A DNA stretch of 60,827 bases from JBCDAP01 sp038747915 (GCA_038747915.1 JBCDJJ010000012.1:1-60827), one strand, 5' to 3'. Positions 52,643-60,827 are shown, counted from the first letter of the stretch. The notes: a model not told the origin generated them from the letters alone. Program-made: numbers and translations.

Positions 52643-54910
52643 CTACTGGCAGACGCCCGAGCCGATGGGGCCTTCGGCCGCGACGAACTCGAAATAGGTG
52701 CCGTAGTCGAACGAGTCGATCGACACGGGGTCGTCACCCGTCTGCTCTGCCAGCGGGCTGCTGGCCGCAGCGAGCACGATGAACGTGGAGATATCACAGT
52801 TGTCGAACACACCGTCCGAGTTGAGATCGCCCACGACGCGGTTGCCGACGTAGATATCGAGGCGAGCCCAATCGAGATCCACATCCTCACCGATGAGCAC
52901 ATTCAGCTCGCCGTCATCGAACCAGGCGAGATCGGCGCCGACCATCTCGTACACGTACACCGTGCTCTCGACGTCATCGAGCTCCTCGGTGAGGCCGAGA
53001 TCGACGTCGAAGAACATCCGGTTGTTGAACTCCTCGATCCAGAGCGAGTCGTTGCGGGTGCGTCCGGTGGTCTTCCGCATCGCGATGGTGAGCACCGCGT
53101 GGAAGACCTGCTCATCGGGGTGGATCTGAAACTGCCAGTTGAGCGGCACGAAGTGATCAACCGCCGGGTCGTCGAGGCCCTTCGTTGAGCGAGTGGAGAG
53201 GTAGCCACCGAACTCGTCGAGAAAGCTCTGCGACATCGTGACGGCGTCGACACTGTTGGCGCCGTCGTTGACGTAGTTGTCGTAGTCGCCGAATAGGTAC
53301 TCGCGGAACTCGCCGCCCGGTCGGGCCAGGCGATCGCTGAGCTGGCTCAGGTACAGGCTGGTGGTAGCGACGGGCGTGCCGTGCGAGTCGTAGGTGCCGA
53401 GCTCCTGCGGCCCGAACCGGTCGTCTTCGACGATGGCGCCGATCGAACCGATCATCCAGTTTTGGGTCAGCGGCGGGTTCTCCACGATGAAGCCGTCTGC
53501 GACGCAGTTCCATCCCACCATGTTGGTGCCGGCGATGCCGTGCCCCGAGCCGAAGTACCCCCGGTTTCGGAAGTTGATCCGGTCGCCCTGGATCTCGATG
53601 TTGTCGAACAGTCCGCCGGTGGAGTATCGCTGGTGCGGACCGGTGTCGCTGTTCGAGTTGGTCGCCAGTCCGTTGTAGAAGACGTTTGGTCCTTCCGAGC
53701 GCGAGTTGAGGATGAAGTCGTGCCGACCCTCGTCGCTTGTCATATCGCGCATGAGCACGTACTCGGAGCGGCTGATGTTGAAGGGGTATCGTCGGCCACC
53801 GGTGATGATGGAGATGGGGTCGATCGAGTGTGCGTCCTCGACGGTCACGGCGTGGCTGCGCTCGTTGACGAGCACGGTCGAGAAGCCGAAGTGCTGGGCT
53901 GTGATATCGCGCGCCCAGCAATGCTCGGCCCGCTTGAACTCTATGAAGGTCCAGGCGTGGTCCTCATCCTCGGGATCGCTGAGGTCGTAGTCGGAGACGC
54001 CACGGACACTCTCGATGCCGACCCGCATCACCCGGTTGTCGAAGGAGAACAGGTCGACCTCGCCGTCGGCGTACTGCTGGTCGATCGAGTGGGGGAGCGG
54101 GGCATCGAGGAACATGCGATCGCCCTCGATGCGGGTGACGAATCGCTCGAAGGTCAGGTCGTAGTCCTCCCCCTCCCACTGCGTGATCGGGTTGCCATCG
54201 GGGCGCGGCGGGATTTGATCCATGCCGAGGTCGGAGATCCACGGGTCGGTGCCCGGCCGTGTGATCAGCACGCGGTCGCCAGCATCGAAGAGACTTGGGC
54301 TGGCGACGCGGAAGCTTGTGGCCCCGACCGGGACGACCTTGTCGACGATCACATCGGGCCGTCGCAGCGAGGTTGAGCCCTGGCCGCTGTTGGTTGAGTT
54401 GTTGACGACAATGAGCGAGCGCTGTTGGGTGCCGGTTGCGCGGAGGATGGTGCTTTGGCTCGGGTTCGAGCCGTCACCCGCACCTCGAAGCACCACGCCC
54501 GATGCGGTGATCTCGAGCTGGCCGCTGATCTGGTACTCGCCGGCAGCGAGCACGACCGCCCCGCGGAAGCCGTTGCCATCCATCGGCATCGACGACACGC
54601 TATCGATCGCGTTCTGGATCCTCGATCGGTCGTCACCGGTACCGGGCGAGACGGCTGCAGCTTGTGCGACGAACGGGATGGGCGCCTCGCCGTACATGTA
54701 GCCCACCCGGCTGAAATCCATGATGCGGTCGCCGTCCGGCTGGGTGGCGTAGAGCAGCCGGCCTGTCTGCCCGGGATAAACCAGCGAGCTTTCCTGAGCA
54801 GCGGCGGACCCGAGCGGAATCAGCGCGACGGCCGCGACGATTGCTGCGCTGCCAAGGCACGGTGCGTACCGATGAGCCGCGGCGCATGACACGTTCGGGC
54901 GATCCAGCAC
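52643..54910 (-). CDS. Secreted parallel beta-helix protein (pectate-lyase-3-like) with dockerin
   Basis: The GTG at 54910 lies eight bases after GGAG and gives 755 residues with a signal peptide (AAIVAAVALIPLGSAAAQ). RIQNAIDSV and VVLAAGEYQISGQLEITASG are the start of a pectate-lyase-3-type beta-helix (as in PF12708), and GVVLRGAGDGSNPSQSTIL is a typical rung. The helix runs to about residue 520 with many HDFILNSRSEGPNVFY-type turns. The C-terminal 200 residues contain a further beta domain and a dockerin-like GDLNSDGVFDNCDISTFI segment, ending in GVCQ. A lyase or glycoside hydrolase of GH28-like shape is possible; no catalytic set can be assigned by eye. Confidence 0.75.
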   Translation of the reverse strand: MLDRPNVSCAAAHRYAPCLGSAAIVAAVALIPLGSAAAQESSLVYPGQTGRLLYATQPDGDRIMDFSRVGYMYGEAPIPFVAQAAAVSPGTGDDRSRIQNAIDSVSSMPMDGNGFRGAVVLAAGEYQISGQLEITASGVVLRGAGDGSNPSQSTILRATGTQQRSLIVVNNSTNSGQGSTSLRRPDVIVDKVVPVGATSFRVASPSLFDAGDRVLITRPGTDPWISDLGMDQIPPRPDGNPITQWEGEDYDLTFERFVTRIEGDRMFLDAPLPHSIDQQYADGEVDLFSFDNRVMRVGIESVRGVSDYDLSDPEDEDHAWTFIEFKRAEHCWARDITAQHFGFSTVLVNERSHAVTVEDAHSIDPISIITGGRRYPFNISRSEYVLMRDMTSDEGRHDFILNSRSEGPNVFYNGLATNSNSDTGPHQRYSTGGLFDNIEIQGDRINFRNRGYFGSGHGIAGTNMVGWNCVADGFIVENPPLTQNWMIGSIGAIVEDDRFGPQELGTYDSHGTPVATTSLYLSQLSDRLARPGGEFREYLFGDYDNYVNDGANSVDAVTMSQSFLDEFGGYLSTRSTKGLDDPAVDHFVPLNWQFQIHPDEQVFHAVLTIAMRKTTGRTRNDSLWIEEFNNRMFFDVDLGLTEELDDVESTVYVYEMVGADLAWFDDGELNVLIGEDVDLDWARLDIYVGNRVVGDLNSDGVFDNCDISTFIVLAAASSPLAEQTGDDPVSIDSFDYGTYFEFVAAEGPIGSGVCQ

Positions 54911-55247
54911 ACTCAACTCCGATCTTGGTGTCGCGGACAGGTTCTCTTCGGCAGGCGCGATGCCGCACTCCTTCAATTTTAGTTCAGAACTCCCATCCGA
55001 TCCCGGTGAATATCACCTTTCTTGGCCGAGCATGGATCTCCGGACGTGTCGATGGTCCGGTCGATGACCGAAAGCTGGATGACGCTTCGGTGTGATCGGG
55101 AGATGGCTCGACCGGCGCATCGGTATGGCCTGATGTCAGCGTGCCGATAAAGCCCCGCGAGTCATTGGCGATACGCGCACTGCATCGAGAGCCGCTGGTC
55201 TTGGATGGCATTCGTCCACTGTGCGGGCTCGATCGGCGCCGCCAGAG
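54911..55247. other. Intergenic region without recognised features
   Basis: It separates the SDR gene from the beta-helix gene on the same strand. The only frame of any length on the minus strand has no codon bias and no ribosome site. I see no strong hairpin or operator; AT-rich bases near 54974-54985 may belong to the promoter of the beta-helix gene. Confidence 0.5.
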
Positions 55248-56036
55248 TCAGATCGCGGCCAGCAGCCCGCCATCGACATACAGAATCTGCCCGTTCACGA
55301 AGTTCGAGGCGTGCGATGCGAGGAAGACCGCAGCGCCGATCAGTTCGGCGGGGTGTCCCCACCGTCCCGCCGGCGTGCGTCCACAGATCCAAGTATTGAA
55401 CGCCTCGTCTTCGACAAGTGGACGGGTCAGTTCGGTCTCGAAGTAGCCAGGACCGATGGCGTTCGCCTGGATGTTGTGTTCGGCCCACTCCACGGCCATG
55501 GCGCGTGTGAGCATCTTGAGCCCGCCCTTGGCCGCGGCGTAGTTGCCGGTCGTTGGGCGTCCCACCTCGCTCATGAGCGAGCACGTATTGATGACTTTGC
55601 CCGCTCGTCGTTCGATCATCGCGGGTACCACGCGGCGCGAGACGAGGAATGCTGTCGTCAGGTTCGTCTCGATGACCTGACGCCACTGGGTGGATGTCAT
55701 CTCTGCGAGCGGTGCGCGCTGGTGGATGCCGACGTTGTTCACCAGGATGTCGATCGGGCCGTCCGCTTCGACAGCAGTGATGCCCGCGTCGACCGAGGTG
55801 TCGCTCGACACATCCATCACCACCGACGATGTGTCAAGACCGATGTCAGCGAGTTGACCCTGAGCCGAGGCGAGCGCCGCCTCGGAGCGGCTGTTCAGGA
55901 TGACGTGCGCCCCCGCCTCGGCCAGTCCGCGAGCCATTGCGAAGCCCAATCCGCGGCTCGAGCCTGTGATCAGCGCCCGGCGCCCCGAGAGATCGAACAA
56001 CGCCGCTCCTCGCGGTTGTGCAGCGTGCTCAGTCAA
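55248..56036 (-). CDS. SDR-family oxidoreductase (gluconate 5-dehydrogenase / DEH reductase-like)
   Basis: The 262-residue protein starts at a TTG that overlaps the end of the alcohol dehydrogenase gene by eight bases. It is a classical short-chain dehydrogenase: ALITGSSRGLGFAMA binds the cofactor, NILVNN-type IDILVNNVGIHQ follows, and the active site is Ser in NTCSLMSE with Tyr and Lys in YAAAK. The closest families are gluconate 5-dehydrogenases and KduD. In alginate or pectin degraders such SDRs reduce 4-deoxy-5-ketouronate to KDG or interconvert diketo sugars. Its place after a PL6 gene supports that role, which remains an inference. Confidence 0.9.
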   Translation of the reverse strand: MTEHAAQPRGAALFDLSGRRALITGSSRGLGFAMARGLAEAGAHVILNSRSEAALASAQGQLADIGLDTSSVVMDVSSDTSVDAGITAVEADGPIDILVNNVGIHQRAPLAEMTSTQWRQVIETNLTTAFLVSRRVVPAMIERRAGKVINTCSLMSEVGRPTTGNYAAAKGGLKMLTRAMAVEWAEHNIQANAIGPGYFETELTRPLVEDEAFNTWICGRTPAGRWGHPAELIGAAVFLASHASNFVNGQILYVDGGLLAAI

Positions 56037-57048
56037 AGTTGATCACCCCCTTCAAGAGACCGGCCTCGGGCGTGAGCCAACGTTCGAACACGTCCGGCCA
56101 CGCCGCTGCGTCGGTGCGGTGGGTGATCCATGCCCGCGTGTCGATACGACCGCTCTCGAGGTGCGCGATGATCTCGCGGAAGTCCTGCCCAACCGAGTTG
56201 CGACTCGCTCTGAGGGTGAGTTCTTTGCGGTGAAATTCGGGATCGTCGAACGCGATCTGGCCCGGCAGAAGCCCGACGAACACGAGTGTCGCGCCGTTCC
56301 CCGGCAAACCGAACGCCGACTGCATCGAGGCACGGGAACCCGTGGCATCGAACACCGTCCGTGGCAGCTCTCCGAAGTGATCCCGCCACTGGTCGGGCAG
56401 CGGGGCATCGGGCTGCAGCGTGAGCCCGTCGATGCCGAGCAACCGGCGCGCCGAATCGATGCGCGCAGCGCTGATATCGACCCCAACTACGCGTGCGCCC
56501 GAGAGCAGAGCAAACTGCGCAGCGGTGAGCCCGATCGGCCCCAGCCCGATGACTGCGACGACCTCGCCCGGCCCAACCCCGCCGCGATCAACGGCGTGCT
56601 TGCCGATGCCGAGTGTCTCGACGAGCGCGAGTGCATCGAAGCTCAGCTCTGCCGACGCGTGTACCTTCGGTGCGGGAAGTGTGATCCGCTCACGCATTCC
56701 GCCGTCGGTATGCACGCCGAGACACTGCAGCGACTCGCAGCAGTTGGTCCGCTCAAGCCGGCAGGCGGCACACGAGCCGCAGGTGAGGTACGGCTCGACA
56801 GCGCACGCATCGCCGGGCGAGACGTGTGTCACCCCATCCCCGATCGCCTCGACCTCGACGCCGAGCTCGTGCCCGAGAATCCGCGGGTAAGTAAAGAATG
56901 GCTGCTCGCCACGGTACGCATGGATGTCCGTGCCGCACACTCCGACACGACGGATGCGAACAAGCACCTCGCCGGCACCCGGGTCCATGGGCTCTGGCGT
57001 GTCGACCAGCGCGAGCCGACCTGGGGTCTCCAAGATGAGCGTCTTCAT
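56029..57048 (-). CDS. Zinc-dependent alcohol dehydrogenase (medium-chain, sorbitol-dehydrogenase-like)
   Basis: The ATG at 57048 gives 339 residues. Catalytic zinc ligands are in RVGVCGTDIHAYRG and ILGHELGVEVEAIG. The four structural-zinc Cys are in CGSCAACRLERTNCC. The Rossmann motif is VAVIGLGPIGLTAAQF. Such enzymes oxidise sugar or uronate C-OH groups, for example galactitol, sorbitol or idonate. It follows the DUF2264 gene by 25 bases and overlaps the SDR gene, so the two dehydrogenases are translated together and may act in series, as idonate/gluconate dehydrogenase pairs do. Confidence 0.93.
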   Translation of the reverse strand: MKTLILETPGRLALVDTPEPMDPGAGEVLVRIRRVGVCGTDIHAYRGEQPFFTYPRILGHELGVEVEAIGDGVTHVSPGDACAVEPYLTCGSCAACRLERTNCCESLQCLGVHTDGGMRERITLPAPKVHASAELSFDALALVETLGIGKHAVDRGGVGPGEVVAVIGLGPIGLTAAQFALLSGARVVGVDISAARIDSARRLLGIDGLTLQPDAPLPDQWRDHFGELPRTVFDATGSRASMQSAFGLPGNGATLVFVGLLPGQIAFDDPEFHRKELTLRASRNSVGQDFREIIAHLESGRIDTRAWITHRTDAAAWPDVFERWLTPEAGLLKGVINFD

Positions 57049-57073
57049 GCTGCGGCTCCGATGGACACGAGAC

Positions 57074-58978
57074 CTACACGGGCACCGGCCAGTCGGGGCT
57101 CGGCAAGTTGTGCTCGTCGCCGTCGATCCGGATGCGCGCGAGCCCCGCATCCACTGAGATAAGCTCGAGATCCGTCGGCTCTCCCGACGCTTCGAGTGAC
57201 CAGGCGCACGCGAGCGCGTACCGACCCTCGATGGCGCCGGTCTCGATGAAGGGCAGCGCGTGGGACTCCGCACTCAGGTGCTGACGAGTGCTCTCGGACG
57301 ACACGCCAGCGGTCGCAAAGCCAAGCAGGCTGTTGATCCGGGTCGTCCCATGCGCACACGATGCGACGGCGGTTCCATCACCGACATCGGTGAAGGTCGG
57401 GTCCGGCAGTGCGAAGGCGCCGGCCCGGAAGACCGTCGGCTGATGTGCCACGCCGACGTGCAGCGCGATGTACCAATCTCCTCGCCACCAGAGGTGCGTC
57501 CGCACAGCGACGTTCAAGCCTTCGTACGGCACGCCAAGCTGGTACTGGCAGCTCATTCGATCTTCTTCGACCGTGATTGGGATGGTGTTCTGGCGGCCGA
57601 TACACCGGCTTCCATCCGCTGCGCGAGCGGTGAGCGCCGCGTCACACGGCTCACCGTCGAGGCCAGCAAGGATCACGCCATCGATTCCGGTGTGGTAGAC
57701 GAGCTTGCCCCACTTCCAGGCTCCAAGCCGACCGGCGATCGACATCGAAGATGAACCGCCGGCGTTGATCAGCGCCGTCTCCCCCCGCCGGTGCCGGATC
57801 GCCCAGCCCGGCGTGCTGACGATTACTGCAGACTCTCCCATCTCGCTGTGACTCTCGGCCGGTGTGGCCTGTTCCTCTGCTGCGAAGAATGGGTGATCCG
57901 GTTCGAGCGCAAGCATCAGCAGGCCCTTTGCCGCCCAGTACGGCGACGCGGCGCAGGAGTACTGATCGGCCATCTCCTCAAAGTGATCTGTCCACCCGAG
58001 CGAGAGGCATCCCTGAGCCTGCTCGATCGGATGACGCATGAAGAAATCGATGCACAGCGCGCACAGCCGGCGTGCAGCACCGGGCGGGACGATGTCGAGC
58101 CCATTGGCCGCAGCGAGCGGGAACACACCAACGCCGTTGAATCGGTAGGTGAGGCTTCGCCCGACCGGCACCGGTTCACCAGACGCTGCATAGAGGTGTG
58201 CGTACGATGGGAGAAATGCCGCTGCAAGATCGAGCCATCGCTGAGCGCGGGCACGATCCCGACCGCCGTACCGGTACGCCCACCAGAGGCCGTAGATGTG
58301 AAAGGCAAAGGCGTTGTAGTGGTCGTACGACTCGTTGCCGCCGTCGATGAACCACCCGTGGCCGCGGTGCATCCGCTCGAGCTCGTCGAGGTGATGATGG
58401 ATCGCAGCATCGTCGCCGAGCTCCCCGGCGTCGTTGGCTCCGAGGAACTCGAGCGCGAGCACATCGAAGAAGAGGTGGTTGTTCCGGTGGCCGCCGTGTC
58501 CGCGCATCTGGGCGATGAATCCGAGCACGAGCGAGCGCCGATGCTCATCGAGTGTCACCCACAGGTCGTCCCGAGCGATATCCAACGCCATCGTGAGGAT
58601 CGCGATCTCGACCGCGTGCTGGTGGTAGTTCGTCACCGTGCCCCAGTAGCCGGGATCGGACGGGTCGCTTCCGCGACTCATGGCCTCGTGGGCCCACGCA
58701 ATCACCCGTTGATCCGTGCTGTCCGCGCGGCCGAGCCCACGCCGTCCGCGCAGCCAGAGCGCGAGCATTAGCACTGGGCGAGCGAACGCTTCGAGCCGGT
58801 CTGCATCGTCGCCGTGGTTGCTCGATCGCCCGGCGATGGGGAGCGACGACTGTCCGGGCTGCATCAGCGAGATGAGCGGCCTGGTGAGCCGGTCCGCGCG
58901 ATCGAGAAAGTGCCGGTAAGCCGCCTCACCGGTCGGTCCCGCGCCAACGTCGTGTTCCGTCGGTGCAGAACGGCTCAA
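57074..58978 (-). CDS. DUF2264 family protein
   Basis: The 634-residue protein starts at a TTG overlapping the PL6 stop (TTGA), with GGAGG upstream. The first 400 residues show the DUF2264 pattern: YRHFLDRADRLTRPLISLMQ, DRLEAFARPVLMLALW, VTNYHQHAVEIAILTMALD and DGGNESYDHYNAFAFHIYG. This is an (alpha/alpha) toroid-like helical domain of unknown activity. The last 220 residues are beta-rich, as in heparinase-type lyases and GH-family toroids. It has no signal peptide, so it may act on imported oligosaccharides. The tight coupling with a PL6 lyase suggests an exo-acting unsaturated-uronyl hydrolase or lyase role, which is speculation. Confidence 0.8.
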   Translation of the reverse strand: MSRSAPTEHDVGAGPTGEAAYRHFLDRADRLTRPLISLMQPGQSSLPIAGRSSNHGDDADRLEAFARPVLMLALWLRGRRGLGRADSTDQRVIAWAHEAMSRGSDPSDPGYWGTVTNYHQHAVEIAILTMALDIARDDLWVTLDEHRRSLVLGFIAQMRGHGGHRNNHLFFDVLALEFLGANDAGELGDDAAIHHHLDELERMHRGHGWFIDGGNESYDHYNAFAFHIYGLWWAYRYGGRDRARAQRWLDLAAAFLPSYAHLYAASGEPVPVGRSLTYRFNGVGVFPLAAANGLDIVPPGAARRLCALCIDFFMRHPIEQAQGCLSLGWTDHFEEMADQYSCAASPYWAAKGLLMLALEPDHPFFAAEEQATPAESHSEMGESAVIVSTPGWAIRHRRGETALINAGGSSSMSIAGRLGAWKWGKLVYHTGIDGVILAGLDGEPCDAALTARAADGSRCIGRQNTIPITVEEDRMSCQYQLGVPYEGLNVAVRTHLWWRGDWYIALHVGVAHQPTVFRAGAFALPDPTFTDVGDGTAVASCAHGTTRINSLLGFATAGVSSESTRQHLSAESHALPFIETGAIEGRYALACAWSLEASGEPTDLELISVDAGLARIRIDGDEHNLPSPDWPVPV

Positions 58979-60450
58979 GGCGCCTCCCTGGATGGCGTGC
59001 CCGGTGGCCGCGGCGCGAGCGAGCTACCCGCGCTGGGGCCGACGTGATGCTCGTAGAGCGGGCCAGCCGCCGATCGCTCATCTGCGAACTGAATGGCGCC
59101 GATCGTGGCGAGTTCCTCACGGACGATGCCGAAGATGTCGTGATCGGTCTCGTGCGGAGCGGCCTGCGCGCGAGTGACAGATGGGGTGCCGCTTGTTGGA
59201 CGTGCTAAGCCCTCGTCAACTGTGAGTACAGGTCCGTCAGCCTGAGAGAGCCCTTCGACCGCAGCGATGCCGAGTTCACCGCGATAGATGTTGTCACGCC
59301 ACTCCCACGCCTCCGGTGCATCATCGTTGACGAGTTGTACGACAGATGCCTGCGGGTTTTCGAGCAGGAAGAGGTTGGCCGCGACCTCGCACCGAGCGGG
59401 GATGGCGCCGTTCGGATACTTGGAGTGATTGATCCCAACGGTGAGCCCGGTCCCGCAACGCACGATGGTGTTGTGCAGGATCCGGACACGCTCGACACGG
59501 ACGTAGAAGTCATCGTGTGTGCCGTCCATCATCGCGAGTGCTGATCCGCCGAGGTCCTGGAAGTAGTTGTTGACAATGAGATGATCGGTGCCCTGCATCC
59601 GAACTCCGCCGCTCAGACGGCTGCCCACACCGAGAAAGAAGTTGGATGAAACGACGTTTTGATCTCCCTTGCGCAGTACGAGTGAGCCCTCGCAGTCACG
59701 GAAGGTGTTGCGCCGGATCAGGTTGCCGTTCGACTTGATCGAGACGATCTCGGACTCGCCGTTGCACCGCTCGAAGAGGTTGTGCTCGATGATCGTCGCC
59801 GACCTATCACCGGCGGGGTTGACGGGATTCCGCTCGGTAATGAGTTGAAGCGTCTCGAAACCGTTGCTCGTCGTGCCGCGTGGGACATCACGGAAGTGGT
59901 TGTGGTGGATGTAGTGCCGCTCGTTTTCGTTTCGGACGCGAATCTGCATGAGCTGGGAGTCGCGCGGCAGGGCCGTGTTGATCTGCTTGTTCTCGAACAG
60001 GCAGTAGCCGATCTCCACATTCTGACTACCCGCTTCGACGCGAACCCATTTGCCGGCCTGCACGTTGGACATATGGCACCGGGTCATTCGCAACCCACGC
60101 CCGTCAATTCGTACAGCGCCCTCGCCGGTGAATCGAAAGCCGGTCAGCGTGCCGTGCTCGCCCGAGATTTTGAGCCGACCATGCAGCGTGACGCCGCCGG
60201 GCGTCTCCGGGCGGATCACCACCGGTGCGAGCTCGCGGCCGCGTACACGCAGCTCGCAAGGCTCGTCGTATCGACCGTCTCGGAGTACAACCGAATCACC
60301 CGGCGCGGCATCGGCCACAGCACGTTCGAGCGCGGCGATCGAGTCTGCATGCACCACGGGCGAAGCGCTCGTCACGGACGCCTGCAACCACGTCAGCAGA
60401 CATGCGATCGTCGGAAGTAGTGACCAGCGGCGCGGGTGCTCAGAACGCAT
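58975..60450 (-). CDS. PL6 polysaccharide lyase without dockerin
   Basis: The ATG at 60450 gives 491 residues, with a signal peptide (IACLLTWLQASVTSAS). The PL6 beta-helix shows YIHHNHFRDVPRG, NGFETLQLIT, IIEHNLFERCNGESEIVS and NLIRRNTFRDCEG. Catalytic Lys239 (SIKSNG) and Arg260 (VLRKGD) are again 21 residues apart. Unlike the PL6 at 35073 it ends in a short Pro-rich tail with no dockerin, and its length fits single-domain alginate lyases. It is first in a four-gene minus-strand operon with DUF2264, alcohol dehydrogenase and SDR. It probably works in the periplasm on smaller oligomers than the dockerin-bearing paralogue. No strong ribosome site is visible, so the start is moderately sure. Confidence 0.9.
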   Translation of the reverse strand: MRSEHPRRWSLLPTIACLLTWLQASVTSASPVVHADSIAALERAVADAAPGDSVVLRDGRYDEPCELRVRGRELAPVVIRPETPGGVTLHGRLKISGEHGTLTGFRFTGEGAVRIDGRGLRMTRCHMSNVQAGKWVRVEAGSQNVEIGYCLFENKQINTALPRDSQLMQIRVRNENERHYIHHNHFRDVPRGTTSNGFETLQLITERNPVNPAGDRSATIIEHNLFERCNGESEIVSIKSNGNLIRRNTFRDCEGSLVLRKGDQNVVSSNFFLGVGSRLSGGVRMQGTDHLIVNNYFQDLGGSALAMMDGTHDDFYVRVERVRILHNTIVRCGTGLTVGINHSKYPNGAIPARCEVAANLFLLENPQASVVQLVNDDAPEAWEWRDNIYRGELGIAAVEGLSQADGPVLTVDEGLARPTSGTPSVTRAQAAPHETDHDIFGIVREELATIGAIQFADERSAAGPLYEHHVGPSAGSSLAPRPPGTPSREAP

Positions 60451-60827
60451 TGGATCAACTCGTGTTCCGGCTTGGCTCGAAGGATCGAGTATACGACGCG
60501 CTTTACCTTCTCCCGCCTCCGATGCGCTGCTGCTTGGACCGTGACGAGCGAAACGAACACCAGACGGCAATCTCGGCATACGCAATCGGCACCCTGGTGC
60601 GTACCGCTGTGTTGCACAGCGCGCCGAGTACCTCGCGGGAGCGGTCCCGCGCTGCGACAGCGCGCCACTCGATCACCCTTGGCAGTCGCGCAAGCGTGCT
60701 CGATGGTTCGCCCGGTGATCAACGCGCCGAGGATCTGTCCTTGTGTTCGCGTTGTGCCGGGAGCCGGATTGTCGCCGCCCGCCGTCGGTCAGCTCGTAAC
60801 ACCGGCCCGGCCGGCCGCGCCACGCCC
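60451..60827. other. Upstream region of the PL6 operon; no gene recognised
   Basis: The one open frame over this stretch is low-complexity and has no homology that I recognise. CGCGGGA (60634-60640) and TCCCGCG (60645-60651) form a perfect 7-base hairpin without a T run. CAGCGCGCC is repeated at 60618 and 60658. The promoter of the PL6 operon should lie here, but no -10 is obvious. Confidence 0.5.

Noticed and set aside
60393..60722. A small gene at the right edge (109 codons, minus strand)
   Set aside because: No codon bias, no ribosome site, and it overlaps the PL6 signal peptide region; composition is that of a random frame.

Overview
The window looks like a chromosomal segment of a marine-type planctomycete of the class Phycisphaerae. 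The evidence is GC-rich DNA with strong third-position GC, three prepilin-like (pseudopilin) proteins of the planctomycete H-X9-DG type, one PEP-CTERM-like sorting tail, eight secreted proteins ending in short calcium-binding dockerin-like tails, thrombospondin-type-3-like DxNxNG repeats, and a dense load of polysaccharide-degrading enzymes. The assignment is an inference from these traits; no rRNA or other marker gene is present.

Layout. (1) 1-737 holds the end of a large protein resembling the pre-toxin region of polymorphic toxins. Its frame runs into a tRNA-Leu-like 3' fragment (633-684), which suggests an old integration or recombination junction. (2) 765-11827 carries a GH38 alpha-mannosidase, a PEP-CTERM-like protein with its terminator, a lipoprotein esterase, a large lipoprotein with a possible alpha/alpha-barrel domain, an SGNH-like secreted protein and a GH1 beta-glucosidase. 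(3) 11828-15924 has a composite REP-like hairpin, a pseudopilin, a class C beta-lactamase-type hydrolase and a LacI-type regulator. (4) 16101-21871 is a sugar-uptake and phosphorolysis operon: a promoter-proximal LacI-type operator, GH94 phosphorylase, a sugar-binding protein and two MalF/MalG-type permeases, with no ATPase gene. (5) 22208-32108 holds secreted dockerin-tailed proteins, a second pseudopilin, an unrecognised HTH-bearing protein and a 1058-residue von Willebrand A protein. (6) 32377-60450 is a large locus for a uronate-rich, probably sulfated and acetylated polysaccharide.

The uronate locus is built around a second LacI-type regulator (42063-43172). Leftward from it, all on the minus strand, run a four-repeat secreted protein, a third pseudopilin, a PL6 lyase, an iduronate-sulfatase-like sulfatase and a DUF1961 protein. 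Rightward run seven plus-strand genes: an alginate-lyase-fold lyase, aldo/keto reductase, Gfo/Idh/MocA oxidoreductase, TIM-barrel isomerase, ManD-type mannonate dehydratase, SASA acetylesterase and a second sulfatase. At the right edge a minus-strand operon encodes a second PL6 lyase, a DUF2264 protein, a zinc alcohol dehydrogenase and an SDR, followed by a beta-helix dockerin protein. The enzymes plausibly desulfate, deacetylate and cut the chain by beta-elimination, then convert uronate products toward 2-keto-3-deoxygluconate. The KDG kinase and aldolase, the transporter for the products and the sulfatase-activating enzyme are not in the window.

At least five LacI-family operator-like sites (TGTAAnCGnTTnCA type) lie upstream of separate genes in 4.8-22.1 kb. 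A different repeat array (GCACAAA, 12-base period) lies in the divergent promoter of the uronate locus. The two regulators may therefore each have their own operator family.
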